Assembly: GCF_000151665.1 (NCBI RefSeq)
Contig: NW_013171849.1
Span: 248,001-312,000, forward strand
Reading direction: 5' to 3'
Length of the DNA stretch: 64,000 bases
From: Blastocystis hominis
Lineage: Eukaryota; Sar; Bigyra; Opalinata; Blastocystidae
In this document: piece by piece, positions 20,690 through 32,841 of the stretch
Layout: every line of letters begins with the position of its first letter
Position numbering within the stretch: the stretch's first letter is position 1
Made by a program: the position numbers and the translations under genes
The notes under the pieces: generated by a model
What the model saw: only the letters and a program-made list of their open reading frames with translations
Told to the model about the DNA's origin: nothing
Database searches by the model: none

Positions 20690-23600
20690 TTACATATCCT
20701 TCAATCGGTAATGTCCAAACGCCAGTGTGTGCATGTTGTCGTCCAAGATCCATCGCTTGTTGTCCGTGCAAGTCATGAATGTCTTGGTCTGCTCCTTCGT
20801 GGTGATATCGAAGCCCTGAATGTTGATAGGTTTGAAGAAGTCCTCAATTAATACATCCTTCTTACTCTTTGCCTCAAAAACACGCTTGTATAAATCGATG
20901 TTCTTTACACTCATTCTCTCATCATCGATTACCACGTTCCGATGAACTCCCTTTGCTGCATTGTGTTTCACATGCTTCTCGTCAACCAGACAATATATCT
21001 TGGGTCTGAGACCCACGAATTCTGTGATGTGATGTGATGTCCGTTGTGCTCGTCCTTGAAGATAGGACCAGGCAACTTCTTGTTGAAGTTGAGGAACGAG
21101 TCCAATGAAGGGAACTTGCTCTTGTCCACTTCATGCTCGTAATACTTCACGAGTTCTCCATAGAAGTAACTCGTGTTATCCAGTTCCGAGAAGTCAAATG
21201 ACTTGTACATGTCACACATCTTGTGAACGATGTTACCCTTGTCGCTCAGTTGTACGATGAGTCTGAGTCGAGTCCGTGTTCTGTCCCAACAATTCCACGT
21301 TATCGAATGTGTTCTTGAGCACGTTGTAGTAGAAATCGTAGATGATGTGTTTGGACATGTCGAGAATGGCGAACCCAATGAAGAATGGCTTCTCCACCTT
21401 GCGCACCGGTGTATTCAACTTAATACCGATCAGATTCTCGGAATACATGGTAGTCCCGGCGATCATATCATATCCATGCTTCTGAATGATGGCTTCACGT
21501 TCATTCCACGTGTTAGCGAACTTCACTTTCATCCGTTTCAACCCAGTCTCCACGAATTTGCCATAGGTCGAGTTTGCTAACAGCTTATACAGGTTCTTCT
21601 CCACAGTAGTCTTGGACTTGGCTCGTTTCTCACTCAGCATGTTCACGTACTCGAAGATAAATGGTGCCTGCTTGAATCGAATGATGCGGTGGATGTGCGT
21701 GACGTGATAACCCTGTTGAAGACCCAATTGCAGCAGAGAGTAATGCACGAGATATTTGCGTCGAGGCACAAGATCGCAGATGAGCTTCGGTGTATTCACC
21801 TCTTTCACTTTGTCCACAATGTCGTTCTTCTCAGCATACTTCTTGATTCCATCGGAGTACATACCTGCCTTCTGTACGGGGAAGAATGGCAGATCATTGA
21901 ACTTGTCGTGGAGTTCCACTGGTGCCTCGATATCACACTCGACGAAGAATCCATACTTACCGAACGTCTTGAGTGATTGCACCCACCCATTCGGGTCACG
22001 ATTGATCTTCTCCATCACTTCTCGTCGCTCAGGTACACCCACCAACTCGTAAGGCATCATTCGATGCATGGCTCCACCGTACAGGTTGTTGGCGTCCAGG
22101 TAGTAGATGCCTTGGGACGACGTTGTTTGCTCCTTGTTGTCAATGTCAACCTTGACATGTCGTTTCACGATCTGTGTGATGCCTCCTCGCAGGTTCTTCA
22201 ACAATCGCATGAAGTCATCGATCTCATTTGTCTCCATCAATCGAATGCCCTTGCTCTCATAGAATTCACCCATGCGATTCAAGAACACAATTACGAGTTG
22301 TTTCTGGGCGAGACCCTCATTCGCGTTGATGCGCATGATGTACTGAGCCCACTTCTTTGCGAGGGTCATGAGGCTACTCTCACTATGATCGCCCTCCATC
22401 GTGACCTTCAAGAAGAGCGAATAGGCCATTTGTGGTGCTGTGATGTAATGCATTGGATCAACACCGAATGCATTCAGTGTGGTGTTTCGAAAATGCTCGA
22501 ATGCATCAGCCATGAGAGTAACATCGAGTACATTGTACAATTTGTAGTATTCACCCCATGTCTTGATATCGAAGGTCTGCCACAGCTTCACCATGTGATC
22601 ATATTCGTCTTGTGGCATCATCTCATATTTCATATCATCAATGCATTGCTCGCGAGATGGAATGACTGTATTGTTCATCGTCTCGTATGATTTGATGAGA
22701 CTGTAGAACATGGGTTCTTTCCGTGTCAACAAATCGATGTATTTATCACTCCATTGTTTACCTCGAGACTCGCAGTACTTGCGTAGTTGTTGTTTGGTGT
22801 ACACGTACAAATCGAGGTTGCCTCCAAGTGTCTGTTCCACGATCGATCTGAGAGGACTGCTGATGAGCTTCAACGAGTCCTTGAATTGAATGCCGTTGTA
22901 CTCGATCTGCATTTCTTTGTCCTCGGTGGTGGGATTGACTTTGAGGTCCCCAGGCATTGTGGCGATGAGCTTCATGATGAATGTGAAGTCGTAGTGCGAT
23001 CCATTGTGAAGTAAACGGAGAAATGATAGTTCTTCTTGTTGAATGAGAGTTGTAGGTTACATTTGGTACAACAGGTGCAGATGTACTGCCCGGCTTCGAA
23101 GTGGCGTACTTCTCCCTTTCCTATCGTGTATTCACCTGCCACATGTGCATGATGTTTCATTTTGTCGTCCTCCAGTTTCTTGCAGCAGAAGGGACACACA
23201 GACGTAGACTGATAATCTCTCTCGATCTCAGTAGTGTTCTCGAGGGGTAATTCATCGAAGAGATACTATTTCACGTTTACTTTCTATCGAATCAGATATT
23301 CCATGAAAGGACGAAAATCGCTCACTTTCTTGTGTGGTACGTGGAAGATCCACAGTTGTGTCTGGATTGCTGGAATGTGTGACACGGCCAAACAAGACAA
23401 TATGATGGGTTTGTGTCTGCTCTTGGCATCAATGGCTGACTCGAAGTCAGCGTACACGACTACCGATGCCAGCATTTCGTATCGTTGGTTTGTGAATCGC
23501 AGACGTGTATTTTCACTCGACAACTCGTATTAATCACGAGCATCCATCTATTCGCGATGTGCTTGTACTTCTTGGTTTTGGACAGTTCTTTGTGATCCGA

Positions 23601-24606
23601 AGAAGTCACAGAACCTGCACTTCATGTTTCTTGCGAGATGATAATGCTTTGTATCGCTCTGACGAAAGATGCGATGTTTGAAATCGTTCAAATCCTTGAT
23701 GTACAAAAAGTGCTCGGGAATTACTTCCCCTCCGCTCGTATGTCATTTACGATGCAAAGAGAAAGGGCGGCTCCATTTACCTTCGGCTTGTATACCTGAG
23801 AACTCGTGAATAAGTCATACTTGTTTTTGGAGTTGTCATTGTATTCAGGTAACAAAGTGATTTTGAATACATTGAGTGAGACTTTCAACAATGACACACC
23901 GAATACCTTGTACTTGTCAGGTTGTTTCCACCACTTGTTGTACACACTCGCATCGCCCATCTTGCGATTTGCAATAATCTTGTGTCCGCCTTCACTTGCC
24001 AAAATGAGACACCGTTGCAGGCACCGGTTGTCATCGATATTGGGGTTAACCACCGTGTGTATCAAGGATCAAAGGTGTGTGGTGTTTGTAACCCACGAAT
24101 GTGCGAAGTGGGAACATCTCGACATGGAAACCGATTTAACCTCGGTAAACAAAACCACTTCCTTCCGTCTCTTGTTCCTCCATGGCATTTCTGTACTATC
24201 TCAAATAATCCTCCAACTACTCGTCGATATGATCCTTGTGAATGATGCGAAGGTGTCTCAATCGATCATCGGTGGTGAGATTGAGTATCTTGAGTTCTCC
24301 GGCATGTGTCCACATGAGATAGTATACCATGATGGTGATGAAACACTGGGTATTATTGTGCATGCCATTCAAGATGCACTTCTTCGCTACCTCATTGAAT
24401 TTACCCGACTCATCCATCATCAAGTAGATCGGTTCCACTTCTTCTTCGCTCTTTCCATCTGGTAATCGAACCCACAGTCTATTGTCATCATCGTTCTTGA
24501 TGCGAAAGTCCTTCTTGGTTCGCTTCTCATTCATCCATTCCTTGTACTTGTTCCCATCTACAGTGTGATAATACGTGAGTGCATATCCGAGAGATAATTG
24601 TATCAA
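20690..24606 (-). pseudogene. Protein-primed DNA polymerase B (Polinton pPolB), multiply broken
   Basis: Recognisable parts in order: an N-terminal region (24.6-24.1 kb), a segment with NPNIDDNRCLQRCL, exonuclease motif VVYADFES near 23,450, a Cys-rich segment (CPFCCKK, CTCCTKCN), the exonuclease II HN-x-x-x-YD region near 22,995, motif A YLDANNLYGGAMHR near 22,090, motif B KLLANSTYGK near 21,570, motif C NTDS near 21,270, and a C-terminal domain ending ...LAFGHYRLKDM. It is dead: in-frame TAG/TAA codons lie around 24.06-24.22 kb and 23.26-23.29 kb. Frame changes occur near 23,725, 23,000, 21,255 (inside a GACTC-rich run after motif C) and 21,020 (inside a CATCA run). It would have replicated the element using a covalently linked primer protein. 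Confidence 0.85.
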
Positions 24607-24724
24607 TCACATCTAACAAGCGTCCTTCCGCGACTTTGCAATCAAACAGAGCGAAAAACTTGTTTCAAAGTATTTTTCGTCTCTTCTTCACCGTGTTCAT
24701 GAATTCAGGCAACGGTTGTTTTCG

Positions 24725-24997
24725 TTAGTCACCGAATTCATGACCATTCCACTCATATTCGAGATATCGTTCGTTCCATGCCTTGCTTCCCACAATCAGA
24801 TACTTACGCTCTCGTTTGGGATCACCAACTCGTTTACGAGGAGTTGTATGTTTTGTTTTCTTTGCTATTTTCACTGACCTCCTATTCTCATCCCATACCT
24901 TGTTTGACACTTATGCTCGTGAATCAGGAATGAACTAGTCTGTGAACTTCCCATCGCTCATGTAATACTTGGCTGCCAATCGTTTCCAAGTTTGAGT
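24725..24997 (-). pseudogene. Basic Polinton-associated fragment, unknown
   Basis: A 61-codon frame (KRVGDPKRERKYLIVGSKAWN) and its upstream continuation contain two similar units, KIGTQTWKRLAAKYY and LIVGSKAWNERYLEY, separated by in-frame stops. Short repeated units of this kind occur in proteins of large DNA viruses and Polintons. It may be the 5' remainder of the polymerase reading unit or a separate DNA-binding protein. Confidence 0.35.
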
Positions 24998-25095
24998 GCC
25001 AATCTTGATTTTTTGTCCTGTATTGGAATTCAAATGTGTGAGTGTGTGTATTCATTTATCTACTTATGTATTTATATTTATCTCTTTTAACCCCA

Positions 25096-25608
25096 GTTCA
25101 AGCCTTGATGAAATGAAGTACAAGAAAACGGAGAACAACACATGGTCTTCCCTGATACACACTTGTCAGGACGAGAATATCGAACTCGCCGACATCATCA
25201 TTCACACCAAGTATCCGATCAATTCCGAGCGTCTATTCGGATTCAGTGTTCACACCCCGCAATCGAATGTGAACTGTGGTTTATTATTACACGACTATGA
25301 TTGCATCGAGATGACTCTGGATGAAACTCGTCCGCCCATGTTTACTGAGGATAAGTGGGAGTATCTATTGCCTCAATCGGAATCCAATGGTCTGCTCGGT
25401 GTGCCTCTAAATGTGTTTTGAAGGAATGATTTATTGCCTCCTCACATTATCGGTGTAATGACCGAGAATCGTGTTGTCTATTTCTTCTCCAACTACTATG
25501 TTCGCGTGGTCAATAGATCGTGAATGATGAATACCCGCCCGAGTTGTCCGATCTGTTCATCGATGAAGGCGTGTGTCTGAAGGGTGTGTATGTCAAATGC
25601 TATTAACG
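25096..25608 (+). pseudogene. Unknown Polinton-region ORF, broken
   Basis: The frame from about 25,113 (MKYKKTENNTWSSLIHTC) is open to a TGA near 25,421. It continues in frame (PPHIIGVMTENRVVYFF), then shifts frame near 25,518 and goes on (EYPPELSDLFIDEG) to a TAA at about 25,605. It lies on the strand opposite to the other element genes. The content is unlike simple repeats and looks protein-coding, perhaps a structural protein of the element, but I recognise no family. Confidence 0.4.
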
Positions 25609-25633
25609 AAATCAACCAAAGTAAATTGAATCA

Positions 25634-26170
25634 ATGTCGTACATATTCAGCAGCAATGGAAACAATTACACGTTCAAGAAGCTCGATAACATGCTCATTA
25701 ATATGCCAGAGAACGACGGCAAACATGTCCTCGTGCGTGAGACAGTCGATGGCGTTCATCAATATTCATGGACGATACCTTCTGGGTGTTTTGTGAAAGT
25801 CAATAATGCCACATTGTTGGAACATACACACACATCCACTCAACCATTCAATAATCAATGCCAATTCCAATTATCTTCTGCTTTAAATCTCATAATCACA
25901 TCGATTCCATGTTACAATGAGAATGATGTCCTATTCAAACATTGTGATTCCATCGAATCGGTTATGGATAAGGGATACAAGGTGAATGTTTCAATGGATG
26001 GTGTGTGATTGATCGATATGCTATTCATTGATACACTCAACAATCTTGTGACCCTTTCCCATACCAAACTGATAAATGGAATAGAATGGACAAGTGAGAG
26101 TCATACGATCTCTGCATTCACGAATATCCCTTCTCTTGTATGTCTGAAAGGTGTAAAGAGCATCACGATC
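25634..26170 (+). pseudogene. Unknown Polinton-region ORF with an in-frame TGA
   Basis: The frame starts MSYIFSSNGNNYTFKKLDN and is beta-rich (HQYSWTIPSGCFVKVNN). It stops at one TGA at 26,006-26,008 and continues in the same frame for at least 50 coding-like codons (MLFIDTLNNLVTLSHTKL, VKSITIVFEHLSE) up to the tail of the convergent integrase gene. It may be a minor structural protein of the element. No family is recognised. Confidence 0.4.
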
Positions 26171-27185
26171 GTTTTCGAACACTTGAGCGAGGTTGTTGTT
26201 GTTGCTTCTTCTTCTTCTTCTTCTTCTTCTGGCTCCTCGTAATGGGTCGATGTGATGTTGCTGCCTCTCTCAATGAATTGGGTTCTTTACCACTCTTGGA
26301 TCGAGTGACAGGCGGTGCTGGCTGTGGTTTGCATTTGCTAACCAGCAGTTCCCAATCATAGCACTTTTGGGTGCGATTGTTTCCATCTTTCACTTCGTAC
26401 ATCAATGGCATGATGTGATCGTCAATGTCAACAATATCAACCAAGTCCTGAGACCATTTGATCGTCAATGATCGCTTTTCCAGAATGCGAGGTCTTCGTG
26501 TCACTCCAACATAATCACCAAGATCGAATTGAGGTGTTGTGTCCTTTGCTGTCATGTTGGATGGTTCTGTTTTCTCCATGTACAAGATATCGTTGTTGTA
26601 GTTAAGCCAAATGTCATTGGGTGTATATCCGATGTCTCTGTTCTTCCTTCCATTATGTCGACGAACTGCACCATCGATCAAATCAAGCCATACACCTTTC
26701 CATTGATTGAATGGAACCATGATGTGTTCCTTGATATCTCGAATTGTTCGTTCAGCTAGTACTGCCTTATTCGCTGAATCCATGTGATACATGGTGATAT
26801 CATACTTGTTCAAGATGTTTGTACGAAAGATGGCATTGGTGAACTCGGTACCTCGATCCGAGCAAATATGCTTTGGTGATTCACCATATGTCTGAATGAT
26901 ATCCTTCATCGCATGAGTGACTTCTGTAGCACTCTTGCTCTTCAGTTTCCGAGTCATCAGGTATTTCGAATATCCATCAATACATACAAGGACATATTTG
27001 TATCCACGATTCTTATAGAATCCTGTGGTCTTCTGACTGCCCAACACTTCCTGTATGGATTTGTGTTGTTTGGAAGAGAAATCGATAAAATCGATGAAGT
27101 ATATGTTTCGTTTGAACCCACTGATCATCATTCGAGTTGCACCTCTTCGTTTTGCTGGTTTCCATAGTTCCTTGATCTCATTCAT
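26163..27185 (-). CDS. RVE-type (retrovirus-like) integrase of the Polinton, intact
   Basis: The open frame of about 340 codons runs from MNEIKELWKPAKRRG. The catalytic core shows all three acidic residues: the first D in YFIDFIDF, the second in ICSDRGTEF, and E in NKAVLAERTIRDIKE, with GYKYVLVCIDGYSKYL between. An SH3-like C-terminal domain follows (FDLGDYVGVTRR, IKWSQDLVDIVDI, MYEVKD). The tail ends in a lysine/glutamine run encoded by a CTT/GTT microsatellite (26,200-26,232). The N-terminal zinc-binding HHCC domain expected in this family is not visible. Upstream the same frame runs without a stop into a capsid-gene fragment (to 27,407), so the start is uncertain. It would cut and join element ends to host DNA. 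Confidence 0.82.
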   Translation of the reverse strand: MNEIKELWKPAKRRGATRMMISGFKRNIYFIDFIDFSSKQHKSIQEVLGSQKTTGFYKNRGYKYVLVCIDGYSKYLMTRKLKSKSATEVTHAMKDIIQTYGESPKHICSDRGTEFTNAIFRTNILNKYDITMYHMDSANKAVLAERTIRDIKEHIMVPFNQWKGVWLDLIDGAVRRHNGRKNRDIGYTPNDIWLNYNNDILYMEKTEPSNMTAKDTTPQFDLGDYVGVTRRPRILEKRSLTIKWSQDLVDIVDIDDHIMPLMYEVKDGNNRTQKCYDWELLVSKCKPQPAPPVTRSKSGKEPNSLREAATSHRPITRSQKKKKKKKKQQQQPRSSVRKRS

Positions 27186-27684
27186 GCTCCACACATACCT
27201 CGATAAATGAATCACATTATTCAAGGAATGAATAAGTTGTGTCAGAGGAAGAATCACAAACTGGTAATAGACTCGAAATACATTTTCTCCACTATACACT
27301 ATTTCAAATAGAGCATCACTCGCATTCAACATTGCAATGATCGTTTCGATATCATATGTACCTCGTTGAATCGATAGAGTATGGAGAGTGGATCCAAATA
27401 CACTCATAACTTGTAGCCATTGTGGAAATTGAGAATGTAGTATTAATCATGGTGTTCAGAATGGCAATAATTTCACTCAATGTATAATAACCAGGCGAGA
27501 TCGTTATCTCTTCACCATTAATGTTTGTCATCACATTGGTTGAGTCCACATTATTGAACATGACTTGATTGGGTTTGGATAGAACAGTCATGGAAGTGAT
27601 AAATGGATTTCTGAACTTGTAAGGATTGATTGAATCGAATAAACCATTGATAGGTGGATCTTGTATGAGAATGGAATAATGCAT
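27186..27684 (-). pseudogene. Capsid-like (penton-like) gene with internal deletion
   Basis: The first 110 codons (MHYSILIQDPPINGLF ... TSYECIWIHSP) align closely with the N-terminus of the intact gene at 42,643-43,845. The next part, in another frame (LSIQRGTYDIETIIAMLN), resembles the C-terminal domain of that protein. About 230 residues between are missing. The remaining frame then runs straight into the integrase ORF. Confidence 0.7.
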
Positions 27685-27689
27685 GTTCT

Positions 27690-30600
27690 CTCTTTACCAA
27701 AGACACTTATGACTTGCACGGACAACAATAGATGGATTTGTGATGACAATGTACACACATTGGCTTTCGGTCATTACAAATAGGCAAACAAACATGTAAA
27801 TACGAGAGAAATAACAATAATTCACCTTAGCTAGGTATGTCTACTGCTTTCTTGCATCCAAGTATAACTGACACAACAAACACAAAAATAGAAACGAGCA
27901 CTAGGTTGATAGTAGAAAGGAATTGGTCTAAGAAAGCACGAAACCTGGTTCTTGACCGATGATTATCGACCAGACAGCTTAGGAACGATAGTCGAGGACT
28001 CAGAATCGGTTGATCGATTACAACAATAGACAAAGAATCGCAATTGTGGTCATTGTGCAAAATAGCATATAAAAAAACTGCCACCAGGTTTCACGCAAAT
28101 AGTGCCATTCCCTTACTACTATTGTTCCATATTAATGAGGTTTAAGATGGCTACAAGTTGATAAATCATATTATTATTGATTGAGAGAGCTTTTGTTAGA
28201 GTGAAAATAGGATCATTTTTGTTATGTGACATGCATCAAATATGGATGAACTCATCAATAGAAATAGGAAGGATGAATCAGTCATTTATCACAAGTATTG
28301 TTGTATTTCCTTTGATCTATGACTAATTTGTATACTATAGTCTCGAGATACTTTGAATCAATACTTGGAAAATGAATATCTACAATAGAATAACAACAAA
28401 TGTGTATTGTTTCATTTTGGTGCATATTGTGTGATATGAATTGTATCAAAGCCCATAATGAATTCACATTCTAAATATGACAACTAATAATCTTGCTAGT
28501 TCGTGTTATAAGCTGAGAGAAGGAATGAGCAGTATTAACAAACAAGAGTCTTCACAATAGTTATTCTCAATAGTATTGATTGTGAATAGTTGATGTTTTG
28601 TCATCATCATCATCATCATTAGTCTGTATGGGAAGATAGAATAATGTGTATATGTGATTGATTGTATATTTTGGCTTATTAGTATACTCCATGGAATAGA
28701 ATACTGTGATAATAAGATAGGTAAGTGTGGAATAATCAGAAACGGCCAATATGAATGAAAACAACAACAATACTAGAATGTAATAGAATAGTAGAAAATA
28801 ACATATGTATGAAGTAGCAATGGAAATGAAGTCATTTTAACAAATTATGACGAACAATAGCTGAAATGATGATATTTCACAGGGATCTGTTTTAGTACAT
28901 CCTGATACGAATTACATAGATCATGCATAGTTTTGCTTCAAAACAAACAAAATCCAAACAAACACGATTCTGTCATTTCATTGGTTTAATACAATGTTTG
29001 ATTCTGTTAAATCCATTTTCATAAAATAACTAATTCTGAGTAACAGAAACAATATTGTTGATACTTAGTACTGGTATAACCAATCGATGAATGGATGATT
29101 GGAGTTTGTAGTAAATTCCGTTATTGTTAGTTGGAATGCACAATGATTGGTATATAGTGGTTGTAATTGAATGATTCCTAGATATTATCACAGATTGTAT
29201 GCTATATGTGAATAGAATAGTACTGGAATGATTTGTGTAATTGGTCACAATCTATTGAATGAATATGAGTTGCATGTACAAAGATTGCATAGCATGGAGA
29301 TGGTTTGTGCCATGAATGGATGAAAGAAAGAAGAAAAGAGAAGAAAAGAAGAGAAGAAATAGTATTCATTGCTTAAGATCTTAATCCATTCAATGATATG
29401 TATTAGTTATTTATTATTACTGTAATACGTGATTATGATAATGAAGAGTGAATGAGAGAGAATCGAAATGAATGGAAATGTGATTGGTTGTGATATTGGA
29501 GTTGGATTCGATTCGATTTCAGCAATTCAACACTGAAATGAAAACAAATGAATGAATGAATGAATGAATGAATGAGTAATCCTACAAACATCGATTTGAA
29601 TTGAGTGCATACTGTGATTATGTATATTTTGTACCATAAGAATGAATGATGGATTGTTGACAAGGAAATATCGTTAAATCTGTATAAAGTGGACCAATAA
29701 TGTGAATTGCAATGGGATGTTTGAATGATTATACGATCAAATCATTGAATGAATGAATGACATCTTATCTAAGAATTGATTGACATCTCAATATACTACT
29801 CACAACCAATGATCTGTAAATCAGTAACAAGCATGTCATTCATTCATTCAATCTATTCCATTCCATATTCATTTATAGTATCATATTTGATTCACTTTGG
29901 TTTGGATGGCTGATTGAATGATTGAATCAACCAACAAATCATTGAATTTATCAATCAATGAATGAAAGATTCTCTCTCTGTGGAGTGATTCACAAAACAA
30001 CAAAGACCTTTATCACAACCAATGAACTGTAATTCTGCATCAATAATGTCATCGATTCAATCATTCAATCATTCAATCATTTGTTCATGCTTTTATAACT
30101 GTTTAACGCATGATTGATAGATTGATTGATTGAATCGATGCCTATTCTGTATACTCTTTCATAATATGAATCTATCAATCAACAAAGCAAATAACAACAA
30201 TAATAACGACAATAATGAATTCGTTAAAATGGCACAGCAACAATAATAACAGTAATAGAAATCAATGAGAATAATAATAAGATTTATGTGTTCAAAAGCA
30301 ATGTCTAGAACAGAAATGAAATGAAATGAAATGAAGTAATGAGCAGCAACAACATAATAGGAACGAACAATAATATGAGTAATAATCCAAATGGATGAAT
30401 TGTGAACTCAATGCAGTGTTCGATATCGAATCAATACCAAATTGATGTAGAACAAACAATGTGTATGTGAATAACAAGGCAAAAATGAGAATAATAACAG
30501 TAAAAGGAATAAGAAGAATAAGAATATGTAAGAACAATCCATAGCTATTGATGATTAATAATAATAATAGTAATCATCATAGAAAGAAATATTGAAACAA

Positions 30601-32810
30601 TCATATGTGTAGTTTAATAAAGAAATAAGGAAAGAACCAAATCCATGATAATAATAGTCATATTATTGGATATATGAGTATTATTATTATTATGGATCAA
30701 TCAATCAATCAAACAATCAATCAATAATACTTACTGATCGATTCTGGATAATAGATCAATTAGATTGATATGTGGAATGATCGAAATGAAGAACAAACTC
30801 GATATGTGAAAACAAACAAATACCAAGAATGCATATCAATTTCAAACAATCCACATAATTGAATGAATCTATGTGAATCGATTCAGATTTAAATATAAAT
30901 GAAGAGAAGATCATTTGGTTATCGGTTTCCATGGAAAGATTGATTGTTGTCACGAAACATCAATCGGATTGATTTGAAATGATTTCGTATTGTAGGTTCT
31001 GATTATTGATTAAATCATTTGATAGATAGTTTGGTCCATTGCTTACTACAACTACTACTATTATTGTTGTTGTTGCTGTTATTGTGGATGTTGATGCTGC
31101 TATTACTACTTCTCTCTTTCTCCCCTACCATTCATTCATTGATTCCAGACCATCAAAATCGATAACAATATTCCTTGTCAACAATAGAAGAAATGGAATC
31201 AATGAAAGCAAAGAATCAAGTGTTTCCTTTATGACAATCAATAATCCATTAATCTATGAATGAATAATTGAATGAGTGAGTGATGAAGGAAAACAGAATG
31301 AATGAATGAATAATAAGGAAAAACAATATGTGTCATATGATATCGGATACTGGAAGGTAGGGGAGAAAGATGGGATGATGATGATTCAACTTCATTGACA
31401 CTTCGAAGTAACAATGAATTGATTGGTTATGATTTGCTTTGGATCTTCCAAGTCTAACATCACTAACTTCTGTATAATGGAGTTTCTGTTGTCCTCGTTT
31501 TGGTGACATTAGAAAGTGGATCTAAATATTGAATAGAGATGGTAAATAGATATTCTAAATCTGTTTCAAAATGTCAATCTACTTGTATCATTGGGGTATG
31601 TTCAATCGAAATCGATTCGAGTATAGTTGATAAATAGAATGGAATTGATTTCATATGATTTTCATAGATTTCAATTCCATTTGGTAAGTCTGAGCTTATC
31701 TTATCTTGTTAGGTGATTTGATTTGATTTGATTTGATTCATTGTGTTTCATTCGATTCCGTTTGATCATTTGATTTGATTTGATTACATTTGATTCGTTT
31801 AATAGGAACACATTTCGATTGATTATGATTGGAACAATTCTATCTGGTTCATTTTACAATGATCTGTGGAATTTGTATTGTTGTTTCAAACTGATGGCAC
31901 ATGATTGATTCGATGATTGGTTAAAATGGATATATAATAATGATAATAATGATGATGAACATAAAACAAACAGAAATAAGCAAAACAAAACATGGAACAA
32001 TCCAAACAAATAATCACATATTTCCTTATGAGAATTGAATCAATAAGAATCGACACAATCCAATATGTCTGGTGGATAGTGAATAATAATAAAATGAATG
32101 TTAGAATATAAAAAGGGAATAAAGAAAAAGAAAATACAAAAAAGAAAAACTAAAAACAAATTAGAATCATATAATACAAAACAAGAGAAAAAGAAAAACA
32201 AAAGAAAGAGGAATAAAATGCACAAATATAAGAAAATAAGAAACAAAGAAAACTAAAGAATAGCAAAACAAACAAGAATAAACTAAAAATCAAAATCGAA
32301 AATGAAATAATAAAATGAACTACATTGAATTCCAAAAGTTGAAAAACAACAACAACAACAACAACAACAAATGAAAAATGGAATAATCAAAAATAGATAA
32401 GCAAAATCAAAACAAAAACAAAAGAATAATGAATCATTGAGTATTATCCAAATGAATACTATCTCAACAAACAAATATGGATTGTGTCGATTCCTATTGA
32501 TTCAATTCGATTAAGTGCAATGAATCTTGTCAAAACGATTCGATTGAAATCGTTCGATCAAGATTCATTCGAAATATGTGATTTGTGGATTCATCGGTGC
32601 ACAATCACAAACAGCATATTGAATATACAATCAAACAATGGATTCCAAGAAAACCCATTATCGAAATACTCATATTCAAACCACAACACAAATGGTTCTC
32701 ACAATATGCCTCATTATTGTATTGTGATTATCAAATGCTGATTCCATATTGACTTGTTCGAATGGGATCTAATGATTTGAATGATATCAATAATAATGAT
32801 AATAATGATC

Positions 32811-32841
<31 letters not shown>

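Larger units (their letters stand above)
20560..27720. mobile_element. Decayed Polinton/Maverick-type DNA transposon (virus-like element)
   Basis: The combination of a protein-primed family B DNA polymerase and an RVE (retroviral-type) integrase in one small segment defines Polintons/Mavericks. In order: polymerase pseudogene (-), basic fragment (-), two unknown broken ORFs (+), integrase (-), internally deleted capsid-like gene (-). No packaging ATPase, maturation protease or full major capsid gene was found in this part, and no terminal inverted repeats of its own could be fixed. An intact relative of the capsid-like gene lies at 42,643-43,845. The element is clearly non-autonomous and old, though the integrase is still open. 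Confidence 0.8.

Noticed and set aside
23260-23290. TAG read as a sense codon (alternative genetic code) in the polymerase
   Set aside because: TAA and TAG stops and several frameshifts occur together in this pseudogene, and neighbouring housekeeping genes use standard stops.
29545-29800. CRISPR-like array from GAATGAAT repeats
   Set aside because: Simple tetranucleotide microsatellite without spacers, in a eukaryotic genome.
32040-32474. Several phenylalanine/leucine-rich ORFs
   Set aside because: Translations of AAAG/AAC-rich low-complexity DNA.
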